A stretch of 64,000 nt of DNA from NCBI GenBank assembly GCA_900319715.1, contig ONPM01000002.1, forward strand, positions 1 to 64,000, in the 5' to 3' direction. The notes beneath the pieces were generated by a model. It saw nothing but the letters and a program-made list of their open reading frames with translations, was not told the DNA's origin and searched no databases. Each line of letters begins with the position of its first letter. Position 1 is the stretch's first letter. This document shows, piece after piece, positions 52,246 through 61,669 of this stretch. The position numbers were made by a program, and so were the translations under genes. This DNA comes from an uncultured Prevotella sp. (GTDB lineage: Bacteria; Bacteroidota; Bacteroidia; Bacteroidales; Bacteroidaceae).

Positions 52246-53754
52246 ATGAAAAAATTGTTTACTCTATTGTTTGTTGCCATGACAGCCATCGCTGTCCATG
52301 CAACGGATTACGAAACGGTTGTCACTGTTACTGTCAACGATGTGACGACAGAGCAGACGGGTCTCTTCATTATCACTGAAAACGACGGCCTGTACGACAT
52401 CAATCTGAAGAATTTCATGCTGCAGAGCGAAAACGGCCCGATGGGTGTGGGTAACGTGGAACTGAAGGGCATCAAGCCTTATCAGGACGGTGATGTCACC
52501 CTGTTCTTCGCCAATGACCAGGTGCAGATCACCGACGGCGACGATCCCAACGTGCCCGTCTGGATGGCCAGCATACTGCCTCCCGTCAATGTGCAACTGC
52601 GTGGCAAGATCGAAGGCGGTCTTCTGCGCTGCTATCTCGACATCGACCTGCTGGAGGAGATGGGACAACTGATCAAGGTGGGCATCGGTGACGGCTATCA
52701 GATGCCCAACCCCAGTTTCGAGACCTGGCATACGTCGACTGGCGATTTCGTAGAGCCCAACTTCTGGCATTCGTTCGAGAGTGCTTCGGGTGGCATGGCA
52801 CTATTGGCCGGAAACCATATCGCAATGTCAACCGACGCCCACTCGGGTGCGGCCAGTGCACGCATCTTTGCCACATCCATCTTCGGCATCGTGGCCAACG
52901 GTACGATGACCACCGGCCGCATGAATGCCGGCTCGGCAATCGCCACCGACCCAGTGAACAATGCCTATCTAGACACGAGCCTGACGGATGTCGACGGCAA
53001 CGGTGAGCCATTCTACACGAGCCTGTATTCACGCCCCGACTCTGTCGTGGCATGGGTGAAGTTCAAGCAGGGCACGCCCAGCAGCGAGCATCCATATGCC
53101 TCTTTCAGTGCCGTGATCACCGACGGCACCTACTATCAGGACCCTGAGGATAAAGCATACCCCAACGTCGTGGCGAAGGCTCAGAACCGTGAAATCGCCA
53201 CTACCAACGGCGAGTGGGTACGCATCTCAGTTCCCTTTGTCTACACCGAGAATGCCGTCGATCCGAAGGCTGTGCTGATAACCGTCTCTACCAATGCCGA
53301 TCCCGGTGAGGGCAGCGACAACGACGAGGTGCTGGTCGACGACATAGCGTTTGTCTACAATGCCAAGTTGACCAGCCTGAAGATCAAAGGTTTGGAACTG
53401 CCCGTCTTCGGTTCAGACGAGACCGAGTATTCCTATGAGTTCAACGAGGCCATCACGGAAGATGACATCGAGGTGACCGTCGACGGCCGGGCTACCCATG
53501 TGATGAAGAGTGTGGAGGTGGTCGACGACCACTATGTGTGTGCTATCAAGGCCATCGGCGGCGACATGTCGACCATGACCAGTTACACCGTCAATGTGAA
53601 AAGTAGTGCTACCGCCATCCGCGGCCTGAAGCCTGCCGCAAACCAGCCCGCCACCTACTTCACGCTCGACGGCCGTCAGGCCAAGACCCTCAAGCCCGGC
53701 AGGATCTACATCAGCCGTCAGGCCGACGGTACCGTCACGAAGATTCGTCCGTAA
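52246..53754 (+). CDS. Secreted PCMD/calycin-like protein with C-terminal sorting-like tail
   Basis: A 502-residue protein read from MKKLFTLLFVAMTA with signal peptide to about residue 19. Residues about 20-145 form a calycin-like beta domain (YETVVTVTVNDVTTEQTG), about 150-390 a PCMD jelly roll (NPSFETWHTS ... VLVDDIAFVYNA), then an Ig-like module, and a tail (FTLDGRQAKTLKPGRIYI) like those of the xylanase and the phosphatase. An alternative start at 52201 would overlap the barrel gene by 4 bp and add 15 residues before the signal. Function unknown; glycan binding is inferred from the fold only. Confidence 0.78.
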   Translation: MKKLFTLLFVAMTAIAVHATDYETVVTVTVNDVTTEQTGLFIITENDGLYDINLKNFMLQSENGPMGVGNVELKGIKPYQDGDVTLFFANDQVQITDGDDPNVPVWMASILPPVNVQLRGKIEGGLLRCYLDIDLLEEMGQLIKVGIGDGYQMPNPSFETWHTSTGDFVEPNFWHSFESASGGMALLAGNHIAMSTDAHSGAASARIFATSIFGIVANGTMTTGRMNAGSAIATDPVNNAYLDTSLTDVDGNGEPFYTSLYSRPDSVVAWVKFKQGTPSSEHPYASFSAVITDGTYYQDPEDKAYPNVVAKAQNREIATTNGEWVRISVPFVYTENAVDPKAVLITVSTNADPGEGSDNDEVLVDDIAFVYNAKLTSLKIKGLELPVFGSDETEYSYEFNEAITEDDIEVTVDGRATHVMKSVEVVDDHYVCAIKAIGGDMSTMTSYTVNVKSSATAIRGLKPAANQPATYFTLDGRQAKTLKPGRIYISRQADGTVTKIRP

Positions 53755-53833
53755 AACGACGCTGTTCTCGTAGAGATGGTTAAAAAATGATAAATAGTAC
53801 CGTCTTATATGCGCTTGTACGCAGAAAATATTG

Positions 53834-53841
53834 TACCTTTG
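53834..53841 (+). promoter_or_regulatory. -7 box of rpsP
   Basis: TACCTTTG with a leader of about 70 nt to the ATG at 53915; no TTTG at the usual distance. Confidence 0.5.
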
Positions 53842-53914
53842 CACCCGCTTTTACGAGTTAAGAGCATGAAATTCAAATTTATAACATCAAAAAATTAAAG
53901 ATTAAGCATTAATT

Positions 53915-54484
53915 ATGGCAACAAAAATCAGATTGCAGCGCGGCGGCCGTAAGGGCTACGCCTTCTACAGCATCGTTATCGCCGACGCTCGTGCACCACG
54001 TGATGGTCGTTTTACTGAGAAGATTGGTACTTACAATCCCAACACCAATCCTGCCACAGTAGACTTGAATTTCGAGCGTGCACTGTATTGGGTTGAGGTT
54101 GGTGCCCAGCCCACAGACACCGTACGTAACATCCTGAGCCGTGAGGGCGTGTACCTGATGAAGCACCTGAAGGGTGGTGTGAAGAAGGGCGCTTTCGATG
54201 AGGCTGCTGCCCAGAAGAAGTTTGACGCCTGGAAGGCTGACAAGCAGAGCGGTCTGACAAAGATCGCAGAGGCAGAGGCTAAGGCCAAGAAGGATGCTGC
54301 TGCCAACGCCCTGAAGGCAGAGAAGGCCGTGAATGAGGCCATCGCCAAGAAGGTAGCCGACAAGAAGGCTGCTGAGGCTGCCGCTAAGGCTGAGGAAGAG
54401 GCTGCAAAGGCTGCTGAGGCCGCTGCTGCCGAGGCTCCCGCAGAGGAGGCTGCTCCCGCCACAGAGGCTCCTGCTGAGGCTTAA
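53915..54484 (+). CDS. rpsP: 30S ribosomal protein S16 with long Ala/Lys/Glu tail
   Basis: A 189-residue protein. Residues 1-85 are canonical S16 ([36 protein letters not shown]). The remaining ~100 residues are helical and rich in Ala, Lys, Glu. Typical S16 is 80-90 residues; a long tail is usual in Bacteroidetes. It binds 16S rRNA and stabilises the 30S body. Transcribed alone here; the usual rimM/trmD partners are absent, as in other Bacteroidetes. Confidence 0.97.
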   Translation: MATKIRLQRGGRKGYAFYSIVIADARAPRDGRFTEKIGTYNPNTNPATVDLNFERALYWVEVGAQPTDTVRNILSREGVYLMKHLKGGVKKGAFDEAAAQKKFDAWKADKQSGLTKIAEAEAKAKKDAAANALKAEKAVNEAIAKKVADKKAAEAAAKAEEEAAKAAEAAAAEAPAEEAAPATEAPAEA

Positions 54485-54568
54485 GCAATGAGTAATTTGT
54501 AATTAGTAATTAATAATTATGATTACCGGACAAGTGCGGTGTTTCCCATGAAGGAGACATCGCGCTTT

Positions 54569-54612
54569 CTCTTACCCTTACCTCTCCCTCTTACCTCTCA
54601 CCTCTCACCTCT
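54569..54612. repeat. Pyrimidine tandem repeat upstream of glycosyltransferase
   Basis: Imperfect tandem CTTACCT/CTCACCT units ending 5 bp before the ATG at 54618. The same motif lies in frame in addA and addB. The rest of the gap (54485-54568) holds an AT-rich stretch and nothing gene-like. Confidence 0.6.
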
Positions 54613-54617
54613 AAAAT

Positions 54618-55778
54618 ATGCACATCCTCGAGATTCCGTCATTCTTCACGCCCTACGGCGGTGAGTTCTGCCTCGATCAGGCGAAGGCCCTGAAAGCGCA
54701 GGGCCATGAGGTGCGTATCCTGAGTAACGTGCAGTTGGGTGTTACCATCGGGGCGAAGGGATATCTGTCACTGCCTTTCGGCCGGTATGAACATCAACGT
54801 GACGGCATCATCGTCTGTCAGTCGTTCCAGCGGGGCGTGCCTCTGATGGTCAGGTGGAATGTACGTCGATGGGTGAGAATCGTCGGCGAAATGTTCGATG
54901 ACTACATCTCCCGTTATGGTCGTCCGGACATACTTCATGCGCATTGTTCCAAGTGGGCTGGCTATGCGGCTATGCAGATCAGCCGGAAGTATCAGATCCC
55001 TTACGTCATTACGGAGCATCTTTCGCGGCTGGTGTTTGAGAAGGAGTTCGGCCCTGCACCCAGCAGTGCCTGGCAGATACCACTGCTCCGCAAGGCATAC
55101 GAGCAGGCCAATCTGGTCATCCCCGTGTCGGAGGAACTGGTGGGGAATATCGCATGCTATTTCGGCAATGCCTATCGCTGGCAGGCTGTGTCGAATACCG
55201 TCGACGTGGACTTCTTCCATTTCCGCGAGCGCCAGTCTCATGAAGGTCGTCCGTTCCGTTTCTGTTGCCTGGCCAACTTCTGGCCGCTGAAGGGGTATGA
55301 TATCTTGCTGCCAGCCTTCCGCCAACTGCGGGCATCGGGACTGGATGTCGAGTTACACATTGCCGGACGTGGCACGGATTCTGCTGATTGCCAGAAACTG
55401 TTTTCAGAGGGTGTCGTTTCGCATGGACTGATTTCAAGAGATGCTGTAAGAGATTTATTGTATCAGTCTGATGCACTGGTACTTGCCAGTCGCAGTGAAG
55501 TACAGCCATTAGCCTTGCTGGAGGCGATGAGCACCGGTATTCCTACTATCGCTACAGAGTGCGTGCCGAAGAGTCTGCGCATCGAAGGTGGTTGTACCAT
55601 CGTACCCATAGATGATGTTCAGGCGTTGTTTGACGCAATGCAGAGGGTCATGGAAAAGAAGGATTTCAATGGGAAGGTTGTCTCGGAGGCTGTCAGACGG
55701 TTGGCTTCAGCGGAGGTTATCGGGAAGCGCCTGACAGAAGTTTTTGATACAGTTCTTCATACTGATGCGCCACTTTGA
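54618..55778 (+). CDS. Glycosyltransferase family 4
   Basis: A 386-residue GT-B enzyme. The N-terminal domain binds the acceptor (FTPYGGEFCLDQAKAL, DILHAHCSKWAGYAAM), and the C-terminal domain the nucleotide sugar (VELHIAGRGTD, VLASRSEVQPLALLEAMSTG, where the E-x7-E motif lies). Probably builds an envelope or exopolysaccharide. Its last 62 bp overlap the 3' end of the converging glycosyltransferase on the other strand. Confidence 0.9.
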   Translation: MHILEIPSFFTPYGGEFCLDQAKALKAQGHEVRILSNVQLGVTIGAKGYLSLPFGRYEHQRDGIIVCQSFQRGVPLMVRWNVRRWVRIVGEMFDDYISRYGRPDILHAHCSKWAGYAAMQISRKYQIPYVITEHLSRLVFEKEFGPAPSSAWQIPLLRKAYEQANLVIPVSEELVGNIACYFGNAYRWQAVSNTVDVDFFHFRERQSHEGRPFRFCCLANFWPLKGYDILLPAFRQLRASGLDVELHIAGRGTDSADCQKLFSEGVVSHGLISRDAVRDLLYQSDALVLASRSEVQPLALLEAMSTGIPTIATECVPKSLRIEGGCTIVPIDDVQALFDAMQRVMEKKDFNGKVVSEAVRRLASAEVIGKRLTEVFDTVLHTDAPL

Positions 55779-56838
55779 GATAGTCGTGGTGCCTTTTGAT
55801 GTACTCAATACTTTCTTTCTTAAGTCGTGTGATCTGCTCTGGATGTGATATGATGTCAGCCAGAGCCTGATAGACATTCTCCCTGTCTGGCAGGATGTTG
55901 ATGATGGGATGCAGTTCTGTTTCCCCGATGATGTCGTAGTTCTCAGGTTCTCCGCCGCCGATGCAGACGACACCTTTGCTCATCGCTTCGAGGGCGTTCA
56001 TAGCGGGCGTGTAGGAATAGGCTTGGTCCAGAATGAAGTCCTGACCGTTCATACGTTTCTCGTATTCGCTGAACGGCAGGTCTTCCACGACGGTGACTTC
56101 ACATTTGTCCGGATAGTCGGCCTTGATGCGTTGTAAGGCATCGTAGAAGATGTCTGTACCTTTGAACTCCATCAGGATCCGCTTGATGCCAAGGAAGAAC
56201 CGGACGGGGTAAGGTGATGTCCGCTCCAGGGTGTCGGGATCGATATCCTTCGGTACGATGGGCAGAGGGATGAACAGTGTCTTGTCGGGATAATCGTCCT
56301 GATAGATGGCCTGGTACTCGTAAAGGCAGGTGACGATGGCATCACAGTCGTCAGCGATGTATCGGCTGAGTTCTCCCTTGGTGGAGTGAAGCCATTCCTT
56401 GATGACCTGCTGGGTGTAGGCGCAGGTACGCAGATGGTCGCCGACGTTGAAGTCGCCATAGCGGAACAACTTCCGGTTCAGTCCGCACTCCACCCACTGC
56501 CAGTCGTTGCCGAAAGAGCCGAGGATCATCACTTTGTTATGTTTCCGCAGGTAGCGATAAAGGGTAAACTGCCTTTCAGCCTTCAGGGCAAAGCAGTCTG
56601 GGTTGATTAGTTGAACGACATCGAAACCTCGCAGACGGGGTAGGGTGATGAGCAATTTCCACAGATATCTGACGGCAGACCATATGCCTGTGCCTTGACG
56701 GGAAAGTGAGATGTCGCGCTTGTAGCCGTAGATGTAGGTGCCATCGGATACGACGAGCACCTCATGGCCGAGTCGTCGTAAACCTTCAGCCAGCGTGGCA
56801 TGCAGATTACTGTATTCGCCTAATAATAGTATCCTCAT
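55717..56838 (-). CDS. Glycosyltransferase (GT-B, family 4-like)
   Basis: A 373-residue GT-B fold protein. MRILLLGEYSNLHATLAEGL is the N-terminal Rossmann start; PAMNALEAMSKGVVCIGGG and EPENYDIIG form the donor-site region with the E-x7-E-like acidic residues. It overlaps the upstream GT2 gene by 4 bp and the converging GT4 gene by 62 bp at the 3' end. Acceptor unknown. Confidence 0.85.
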   Translation of the reverse strand: MRILLLGEYSNLHATLAEGLRRLGHEVLVVSDGTYIYGYKRDISLSRQGTGIWSAVRYLWKLLITLPRLRGFDVVQLINPDCFALKAERQFTLYRYLRKHNKVMILGSFGNDWQWVECGLNRKLFRYGDFNVGDHLRTCAYTQQVIKEWLHSTKGELSRYIADDCDAIVTCLYEYQAIYQDDYPDKTLFIPLPIVPKDIDPDTLERTSPYPVRFFLGIKRILMEFKGTDIFYDALQRIKADYPDKCEVTVVEDLPFSEYEKRMNGQDFILDQAYSYTPAMNALEAMSKGVVCIGGGEPENYDIIGETELHPIINILPDRENVYQALADIISHPEQITRLKKESIEYIKRHHDYLKVAHQYEELYQKLLSGASR

Positions 56839-57806
56839 CTTTCTTTTTTCATCATTGGGAGAGTGCGGAGCAGTATCTTTCGTCCAAGACGGCTGTTGGT
56901 CAGCCTCCGGAACCAGACGTACTTCGTACTGTAATCACGGTCGGGTAGGGGGAAGAGGTTATGCTGGCGCAGGGTTGCGATAGTCTCGTCGAGTCTCCCT
57001 TCCGAACGGGTGGCCATGATGGTGTTGTAGATATGATCCATCGTGAGTTGCGCTATGCGACGTTGCAGGGCCAGACGTTCTTCATACGGTCGCCTGTCGG
57101 CGAGTTCGTTCAGGTGGAGGATCACGGTCAGGTGGTCGGCCAGCCGTTTGTCGATACGCTCGGCAGTCTGCTGGTGGACGGCTGACGTCTGGCGCTCGCG
57201 GTAATAGTAAGCCTTCGCATCAGTAATGTATATGGTTTCGGCGCGGATCAGCAATTGTGGGGTGAACTCCTCGTCCTCGCCGTATTCGATGCCTGGTGTG
57301 AACGACAACTGGCTTCTCACAGTCTGGCGGAAGAGATAGCAGCAGGCCGAGCCGCGTAGGTTCTCCGTGCGCATCAGTTCTATACCGCTCTTCTTGGCGG
57401 GTGCCGCGAAGGTTGTCGGGGATTCTTGGGAGTCGTTGGTGAAGTCGAACATCACGATGTCGGCATCCTGATGGTTACGGATGATGTCGAGGCAGTGGTC
57501 GTAAGGTACCTGAAGCAGCGTATCGTCACCGTCGACGAACTGGAAATACTTTCCCTTGGCCATCTCCATGCCTGTGTTGCGGGCAGTGCTGACGCCGCCG
57601 TTCTTCTGTCGTACATAGATGATTTCGTCGCCATATCGGAGCAGATCGTTGATCGGACTGACTTCCGACCCATCGTCAACGACAATGATCTCCCGCTCTT
57701 CCGAACGCAGCGAAAGTCTGAGGATACTGTCTATACATGCGCACAGCATGTCCAGAGGCAGGTTGTAACACGTCAGGATAAAACTGACCAGTGGCTGTTG
57801 TATCAT
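56835..57806 (-). CDS. Glycosyltransferase family 2
   Basis: A 323-residue GT-A enzyme. VSFILTCYNLP, IIVVDDGSE, NGGVSTARNTGM and FQFVDGDDTL provide the standard motifs; EYGEDEEFTPQLLI carries the ED acidic pair. It is followed by the GT-B gene with a 4-bp overlap. Two different transferases in tandem suggest consecutive sugars of one polysaccharide. Confidence 0.9.
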   Translation of the reverse strand: MIQQPLVSFILTCYNLPLDMLCACIDSILRLSLRSEEREIIVVDDGSEVSPINDLLRYGDEIIYVRQKNGGVSTARNTGMEMAKGKYFQFVDGDDTLLQVPYDHCLDIIRNHQDADIVMFDFTNDSQESPTTFAAPAKKSGIELMRTENLRGSACCYLFRQTVRSQLSFTPGIEYGEDEEFTPQLLIRAETIYITDAKAYYYRERQTSAVHQQTAERIDKRLADHLTVILHLNELADRRPYEERLALQRRIAQLTMDHIYNTIMATRSEGRLDETIATLRQHNLFPLPDRDYSTKYVWFRRLTNSRLGRKILLRTLPMMKKER

Positions 57807-57814
57807 ATCGGGTG

Positions 57815-57822
57815 CAAAGGTA
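57815..57822 (-). promoter_or_regulatory. -7 box of GT2-GT4 pair
   Basis: TACCTTTG at 57822-57815, 8 nt before the ATG at 57806; the -33 region is weak. Confidence 0.5.
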
Positions 57823-57907
57823 ACAATAAAATATGGAAATCTCAGTGGTTTTAACTTTATTTCCCAAAAAGTCGGGCCAACTTCTATGTTATTGCGAATT
57901 TTTTTAG

Positions 57908-57915
57908 TAACTTTG
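57908..57915 (+). promoter_or_regulatory. -7 box of TPR-PP2C gene
   Basis: TAACTTTG about 25 nt before the ATG at 57941; no TTTG at the usual -33 distance. Confidence 0.5.
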
Positions 57916-57940
57916 CCGACAAATCAAGAAATTTCACTTT

Positions 57941-60001
57941 ATGCGTATCAAGAACATTGCTTTTGCATCGGTTATCGGCATGCTGCTGACCACTACAGGT
58001 TGTGACATCAACAGTTCTGCGAATAGAAAGCACCAACAAGAAGCCGACAGTCTGATCAACATCGCCTATGAGACGAAGGACTACCAGCGTATCGCAATGC
58101 TGGCCGACAGTCTGAAGGAAACAGGCGACCTCAGTGAAGGCAAGGCTTTCTTCTGGCTCGGGTATGCCAGCGACCGTACCCATAAGAAGCGCATGGCCGA
58201 ACTCTACTGGACCAAGGGCTTGGCCGTCATGGACAATGTGGATACACCAGAGGAACTGGAAGTCTATGCTGCTATCGCCAGCCGACTGACGGGCTTGAAA
58301 AGTACAAGGGGCGAGTATGAGGCTGGCCTGAAGGTGGCCATTCCTGCGCTGGATTACCTCAAGAAGCATGACGCCAAGATGACGAGCGACTACATCAACC
58401 TGCTCATCTATCAGGGCTCCTGCCAGAGCCGTTTAGGCCTGAGCGAGGACACTTCCAACAAGAGTCTGGAGGACGGCTATCAAGCCCATCTTGACAATAT
58501 GAAGAAGAATCCGAATGCGATAGCCTACCGTGATGCCTTTGTCGGTGTCATCAACATCTGCTACAACTTTCTGGAAATCCATGACTATCAGAAGGCGATG
58601 TACTGGATAGACCGCTATGGCAAGTTGCTTGACGACTACGACAAACTGCCGGATGCACGTTCCGACTATGCCGACAAGCAGCGGGCACGCTACTACATCT
58701 ATCGTGCTTCGGCCCTTGAAGGCGTGGGGCGCAAGGCCGAGGCGGCAAAGGTATATGAGGACTTTCTGGAGACGAGTTATTCGCTGACGGCAGAAGGCCT
58801 GATACTCGGCAGCGATTATCTGCGTCAGGTAGGACTTTGGAATGACGCAGCCGATAATCTCAGTAGCACCGAGAAACTCATCAGGGAATATGGTTTGGAC
58901 TATTCGCTGCAGACGATTCAGGAGTGGATGCTGAAGAAATTCTACGTGAACATGATGGCCGAACGCTTTGATACGGTGCGGGCCGTGAGCGTTCAGATCG
59001 TAGAGCACCTCGACTCGGCCATCACCAAGCAGCGCCGGCAGGATGCCATCGAGGAGGAGGCTGTGCGTCAGAAGGAAGCGGAGATGACGGCAGAGAAGGA
59101 GCGCATGGAGCGACAGCAGTGGTGGACCCGTCTGGCCGTCATGGCTGCCCTCATTCTTGCCCTTGTCATCTATATCTTCGTGCGTAATCGCATGGCGGCA
59201 AGACTGAAAAAGGCTCACGAGCAGTTGAAGGTGGCCTACGACCAGTTGGAGGAGACCACGGCGGCCAAGGAGCGTATGGAGAGTGAACTGCGCATTGCCC
59301 GCAACATACAGATGTCGATGGTACCCAGCGTGTTCCCTGACATCAAGGGACTCGACATGTACGCCTCGATGACGCCTGCCAAGGAGGTGGGCGGCGACCT
59401 TTATAATTATCTGCGGCTGGGCGACAAACTCTACTTCTGCGTGGGTGATGTCAGCGGAAAGGGCGTGCCTGCCTCGCTGTTTATGGCACAGGCCACGCGC
59501 CTGTTCCTCACACTGGCCAAACAGACGATGCCTCCTGCAGAGATCTGTACCCGCATGAACGATGCCTTATCGGGCGACGACAATGAGAGCGTCATGTTCG
59601 TGACCTTCTGGCTCGGACTCGTAGACCTCACTAATGGCCATCTCTCGTTCTGTAATGCAGGCCATAATCCCCCCGTTATAGGATGTGGCGGCGACGATGT
59701 CATGTTCCTAAAGATGAAACCAAATGTGCCTATCGGTATTATGCCAGGAATGGAATACAAGGGTGAAGAGATGGATACCATCAAGGGCCGGCCGTTCTTC
59801 ATCTATACCGACGGACTGAATGAGGCAGAGAACAAGGAGAAAGAAGAGTTCAGCGATGAGCGCCTGCTCGAAATACTTCGCAACACGCACTTCACTTCAG
59901 CACAGCAACTCGTTGAAAAACTCAGCGCAGAAGTCGAGGTCCACCGTGATGGGGCAGAGCCCAGTGATGACCTCACGATGATGTGTTTATATTTAAAATA
60001 A
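57941..60001 (+). CDS. TPR sensor-type membrane protein with cytoplasmic PP2C/SpoIIE phosphatase
   Basis: A 686-residue signalling protein. The N-terminus has an export segment ending TTTGC (a weak lipobox), followed by helical TPR-like repeats (about 30-370), a coiled coil, one transmembrane helix near 393-412, a second coiled coil, and a PP2C-type phosphatase (about 440-686) with AKEVGGDLYNYL, CVGDVSGKGVP, NAGHNPP, FIYTDGLNEA and SDDLTMM. Likely senses something in the periplasm and controls a phosphorylated STAS-type or similar partner in the cytoplasm; no partner is nearby. The phosphatase half is clearly related to that of the regulator at 21331-22494. Transcribed alone. Confidence 0.88.
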   Translation: MRIKNIAFASVIGMLLTTTGCDINSSANRKHQQEADSLINIAYETKDYQRIAMLADSLKETGDLSEGKAFFWLGYASDRTHKKRMAELYWTKGLAVMDNVDTPEELEVYAAIASRLTGLKSTRGEYEAGLKVAIPALDYLKKHDAKMTSDYINLLIYQGSCQSRLGLSEDTSNKSLEDGYQAHLDNMKKNPNAIAYRDAFVGVINICYNFLEIHDYQKAMYWIDRYGKLLDDYDKLPDARSDYADKQRARYYIYRASALEGVGRKAEAAKVYEDFLETSYSLTAEGLILGSDYLRQVGLWNDAADNLSSTEKLIREYGLDYSLQTIQEWMLKKFYVNMMAERFDTVRAVSVQIVEHLDSAITKQRRQDAIEEEAVRQKEAEMTAEKERMERQQWWTRLAVMAALILALVIYIFVRNRMAARLKKAHEQLKVAYDQLEETTAAKERMESELRIARNIQMSMVPSVFPDIKGLDMYASMTPAKEVGGDLYNYLRLGDKLYFCVGDVSGKGVPASLFMAQATRLFLTLAKQTMPPAEICTRMNDALSGDDNESVMFVTFWLGLVDLTNGHLSFCNAGHNPPVIGCGGDDVMFLKMKPNVPIGIMPGMEYKGEEMDTIKGRPFFIYTDGLNEAENKEKEEFSDERLLEILRNTHFTSAQQLVEKLSAEVEVHRDGAEPSDDLTMMCLYLK

Positions 60002-60103
60002 GATTCATTTATTCTGTTTGCCCTGCTGCGATGGCTAAAGGCATCGGCACGAAAAGAGTGTCCCTATATAATAAATAAGTGTCCGTTTCGTTATATAAAA
60101 AGA

Positions 60104-61597
60104 ATGAACGAAAGCGAAAAAGGAGCCTACGGCCATGTGTTGAAGTACACGGGTGTCTTCGGGGGCGTACAAGGTCTCAACGTGTTGGTGAGCCTTGTAC
60201 GCAATAAGTTCGTGGCTCTGCTGCTCGGCCCATCGGGTATGGGACTGGTGACACTGTTCAACACGACAGTCTCGTTCATCTCACAGTCCACCCATTTTGG
60301 TATCTCTACGAGTGCGGTCCGCCAACTCTCGGAGTTCACCGACGACCATCATCCGCAGGTGGTTCACTTTGTGAAGGTCGTAAGGGCATGGTCGTTGCTA
60401 ACGGCTCTTTTGGGTATGCTGGTGTGTATTGCCATCGGACCGTTTCTGAGTAGTACGACGTTCGCGTGGGGTGACCATAGTCTCCATTTTATCTTGTTGG
60501 CTCCGGCAGTGGGTATGCTGGCGGTGACAGGTGGTGAGACGGCTATACTGAAAGGCCGCAGACGGTTGAAATCGTTGGCATTGGTACAGGTGGGATCGGT
60601 CCTCGCAGCCTTGTTCTTGTCCGTACCTGTCTATTATTTCTTTGGCGAGGCGGGTATCGTGCCGGTGATTGTGCTGATGGCTTTGGTCACGATGCTGCTG
60701 ACGGTACGAGAGTCCTATAGTCTGTATCCTCTACGGTTGAAGGGGGCGAAGGGGATCCTGGGCGATGGCATGGAGATGGTGCGTCTGGGTGTGGCTTTCA
60801 CGCTGGCGGGCATCATCGGTTCTGGTGTGGAGATGTTCATTCGCTCATGGCTGAATGTGACAGCCGACCTGGATGTACTGGGTCTCTACAATGCGGGATA
60901 TATGATTACGATTACCTATGCGGGTATGGTGTTCTCGGCGATGGAGTCCGACTACTTCCCGCGTCTGTCGGCCGTCAATGCTGATATGGAGGCAACCAAT
61001 GAGACGGTGAACAAACAGATGGAGGTGTCGATGCTTATTGCTGCGCCGATGTTGGTGGGACTGATCATTTTCCTGCCTGTCTTGATACCGCTGTTCTTCA
61101 GCATGAAGTTCATGCCTGTGGTGGCGATGACACAGGTCGCTGTATTGGCGATGTTTTTCAAGGCCGTGACGCTGCCGGCGGCTTACATCACGCTGGCACG
61201 CGGCTATTCGCTGATGTTCCTGTTTCTTGAGGGCACTTATTTCGCGGTGTTCGTGTTTCTCATCATCTTCGGCTACGAGCATTGGGGACTTGAGGGAACG
61301 GGTATGGCCATCACTCTGGCAAATGTTTTTGACTTCGTGATGATCAACGCCGTCGCCCGATGGCGCTATGGTTACAAAATGTCGCCGGCCGTGATGAAGT
61401 ATAGTGCCATTCATATCCTCATCGGACTGTTGGCCTATTTCACTACCATCACGGTCGGCGGTTATGCTTATTGGGTCTTCGGCATCGGTCTGACACTCGT
61501 CAGCCTGATGTTCTCGCTGCTAATCCTCCGTCAGAAGACTCATCTCTGGGAACGCCTCAGACAGAAATACTTCTTCTTTTTAGACAGAAGAACATAA
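60104..61597 (+). CDS. Wzx-type oligosaccharide flippase (MATE-like)
   Basis: A 497-residue inner-membrane protein with about 12-14 hydrophobic helices. VSLVRNKFVALLLGPSGMGLVTLFNT is typical of the O-antigen/polysaccharide translocase family (split: VSLVRNKFVALLLG then PSGMGLV). It would move lipid-linked sugar repeats to the periplasm and fits with the three nearby glycosyltransferases, although it is a separate transcription unit. No polymerase (Wzy) or initiating transferase is in the window. Confidence 0.9.
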   Translation: MNESEKGAYGHVLKYTGVFGGVQGLNVLVSLVRNKFVALLLGPSGMGLVTLFNTTVSFISQSTHFGISTSAVRQLSEFTDDHHPQVVHFVKVVRAWSLLTALLGMLVCIAIGPFLSSTTFAWGDHSLHFILLAPAVGMLAVTGGETAILKGRRRLKSLALVQVGSVLAALFLSVPVYYFFGEAGIVPVIVLMALVTMLLTVRESYSLYPLRLKGAKGILGDGMEMVRLGVAFTLAGIIGSGVEMFIRSWLNVTADLDVLGLYNAGYMITITYAGMVFSAMESDYFPRLSAVNADMEATNETVNKQMEVSMLIAAPMLVGLIIFLPVLIPLFFSMKFMPVVAMTQVAVLAMFFKAVTLPAAYITLARGYSLMFLFLEGTYFAVFVFLIIFGYEHWGLEGTGMAITLANVFDFVMINAVARWRYGYKMSPAVMKYSAIHILIGLLAYFTTITVGGYAYWVFGIGLTLVSLMFSLLILRQKTHLWERLRQKYFFFLDRRT

Positions 61598-61654
61598 GAA
61601 CAAATTATGGATGCAGTTATAGCGCAGCCAATATGTTCTTATGTCCTTATGTCT
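61582..61654. terminator. Hairpin between convergent flippase and porin genes
   Basis: A 21-nt arm (61582-61602) pairs with 61634-61654 at 19 of 21 positions; core AACATAAGAACA. It overlaps the flippase stop codon. Confidence 0.65.
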
Positions 61655-61669
61655 AAATAATAATATGTC

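Noticed and set aside
54521..54550. Ten-codon ORF beginning MITGQ after rpsP
   Set aside because: Too short and with no supporting signal; only its DNA match to the RlmD insert is of interest.
54569..54612. Possible CRISPR-like array
   Set aside because: Units are about 7 bp, imperfect and without spacers; it is a simple tandem repeat.
54618..61597. Complete capsule/exopolysaccharide locus
   Set aside because: Three glycosyltransferases and a flippase are present but on different strands, with no polymerase, initiating transferase or export genes and a signalling gene in between.
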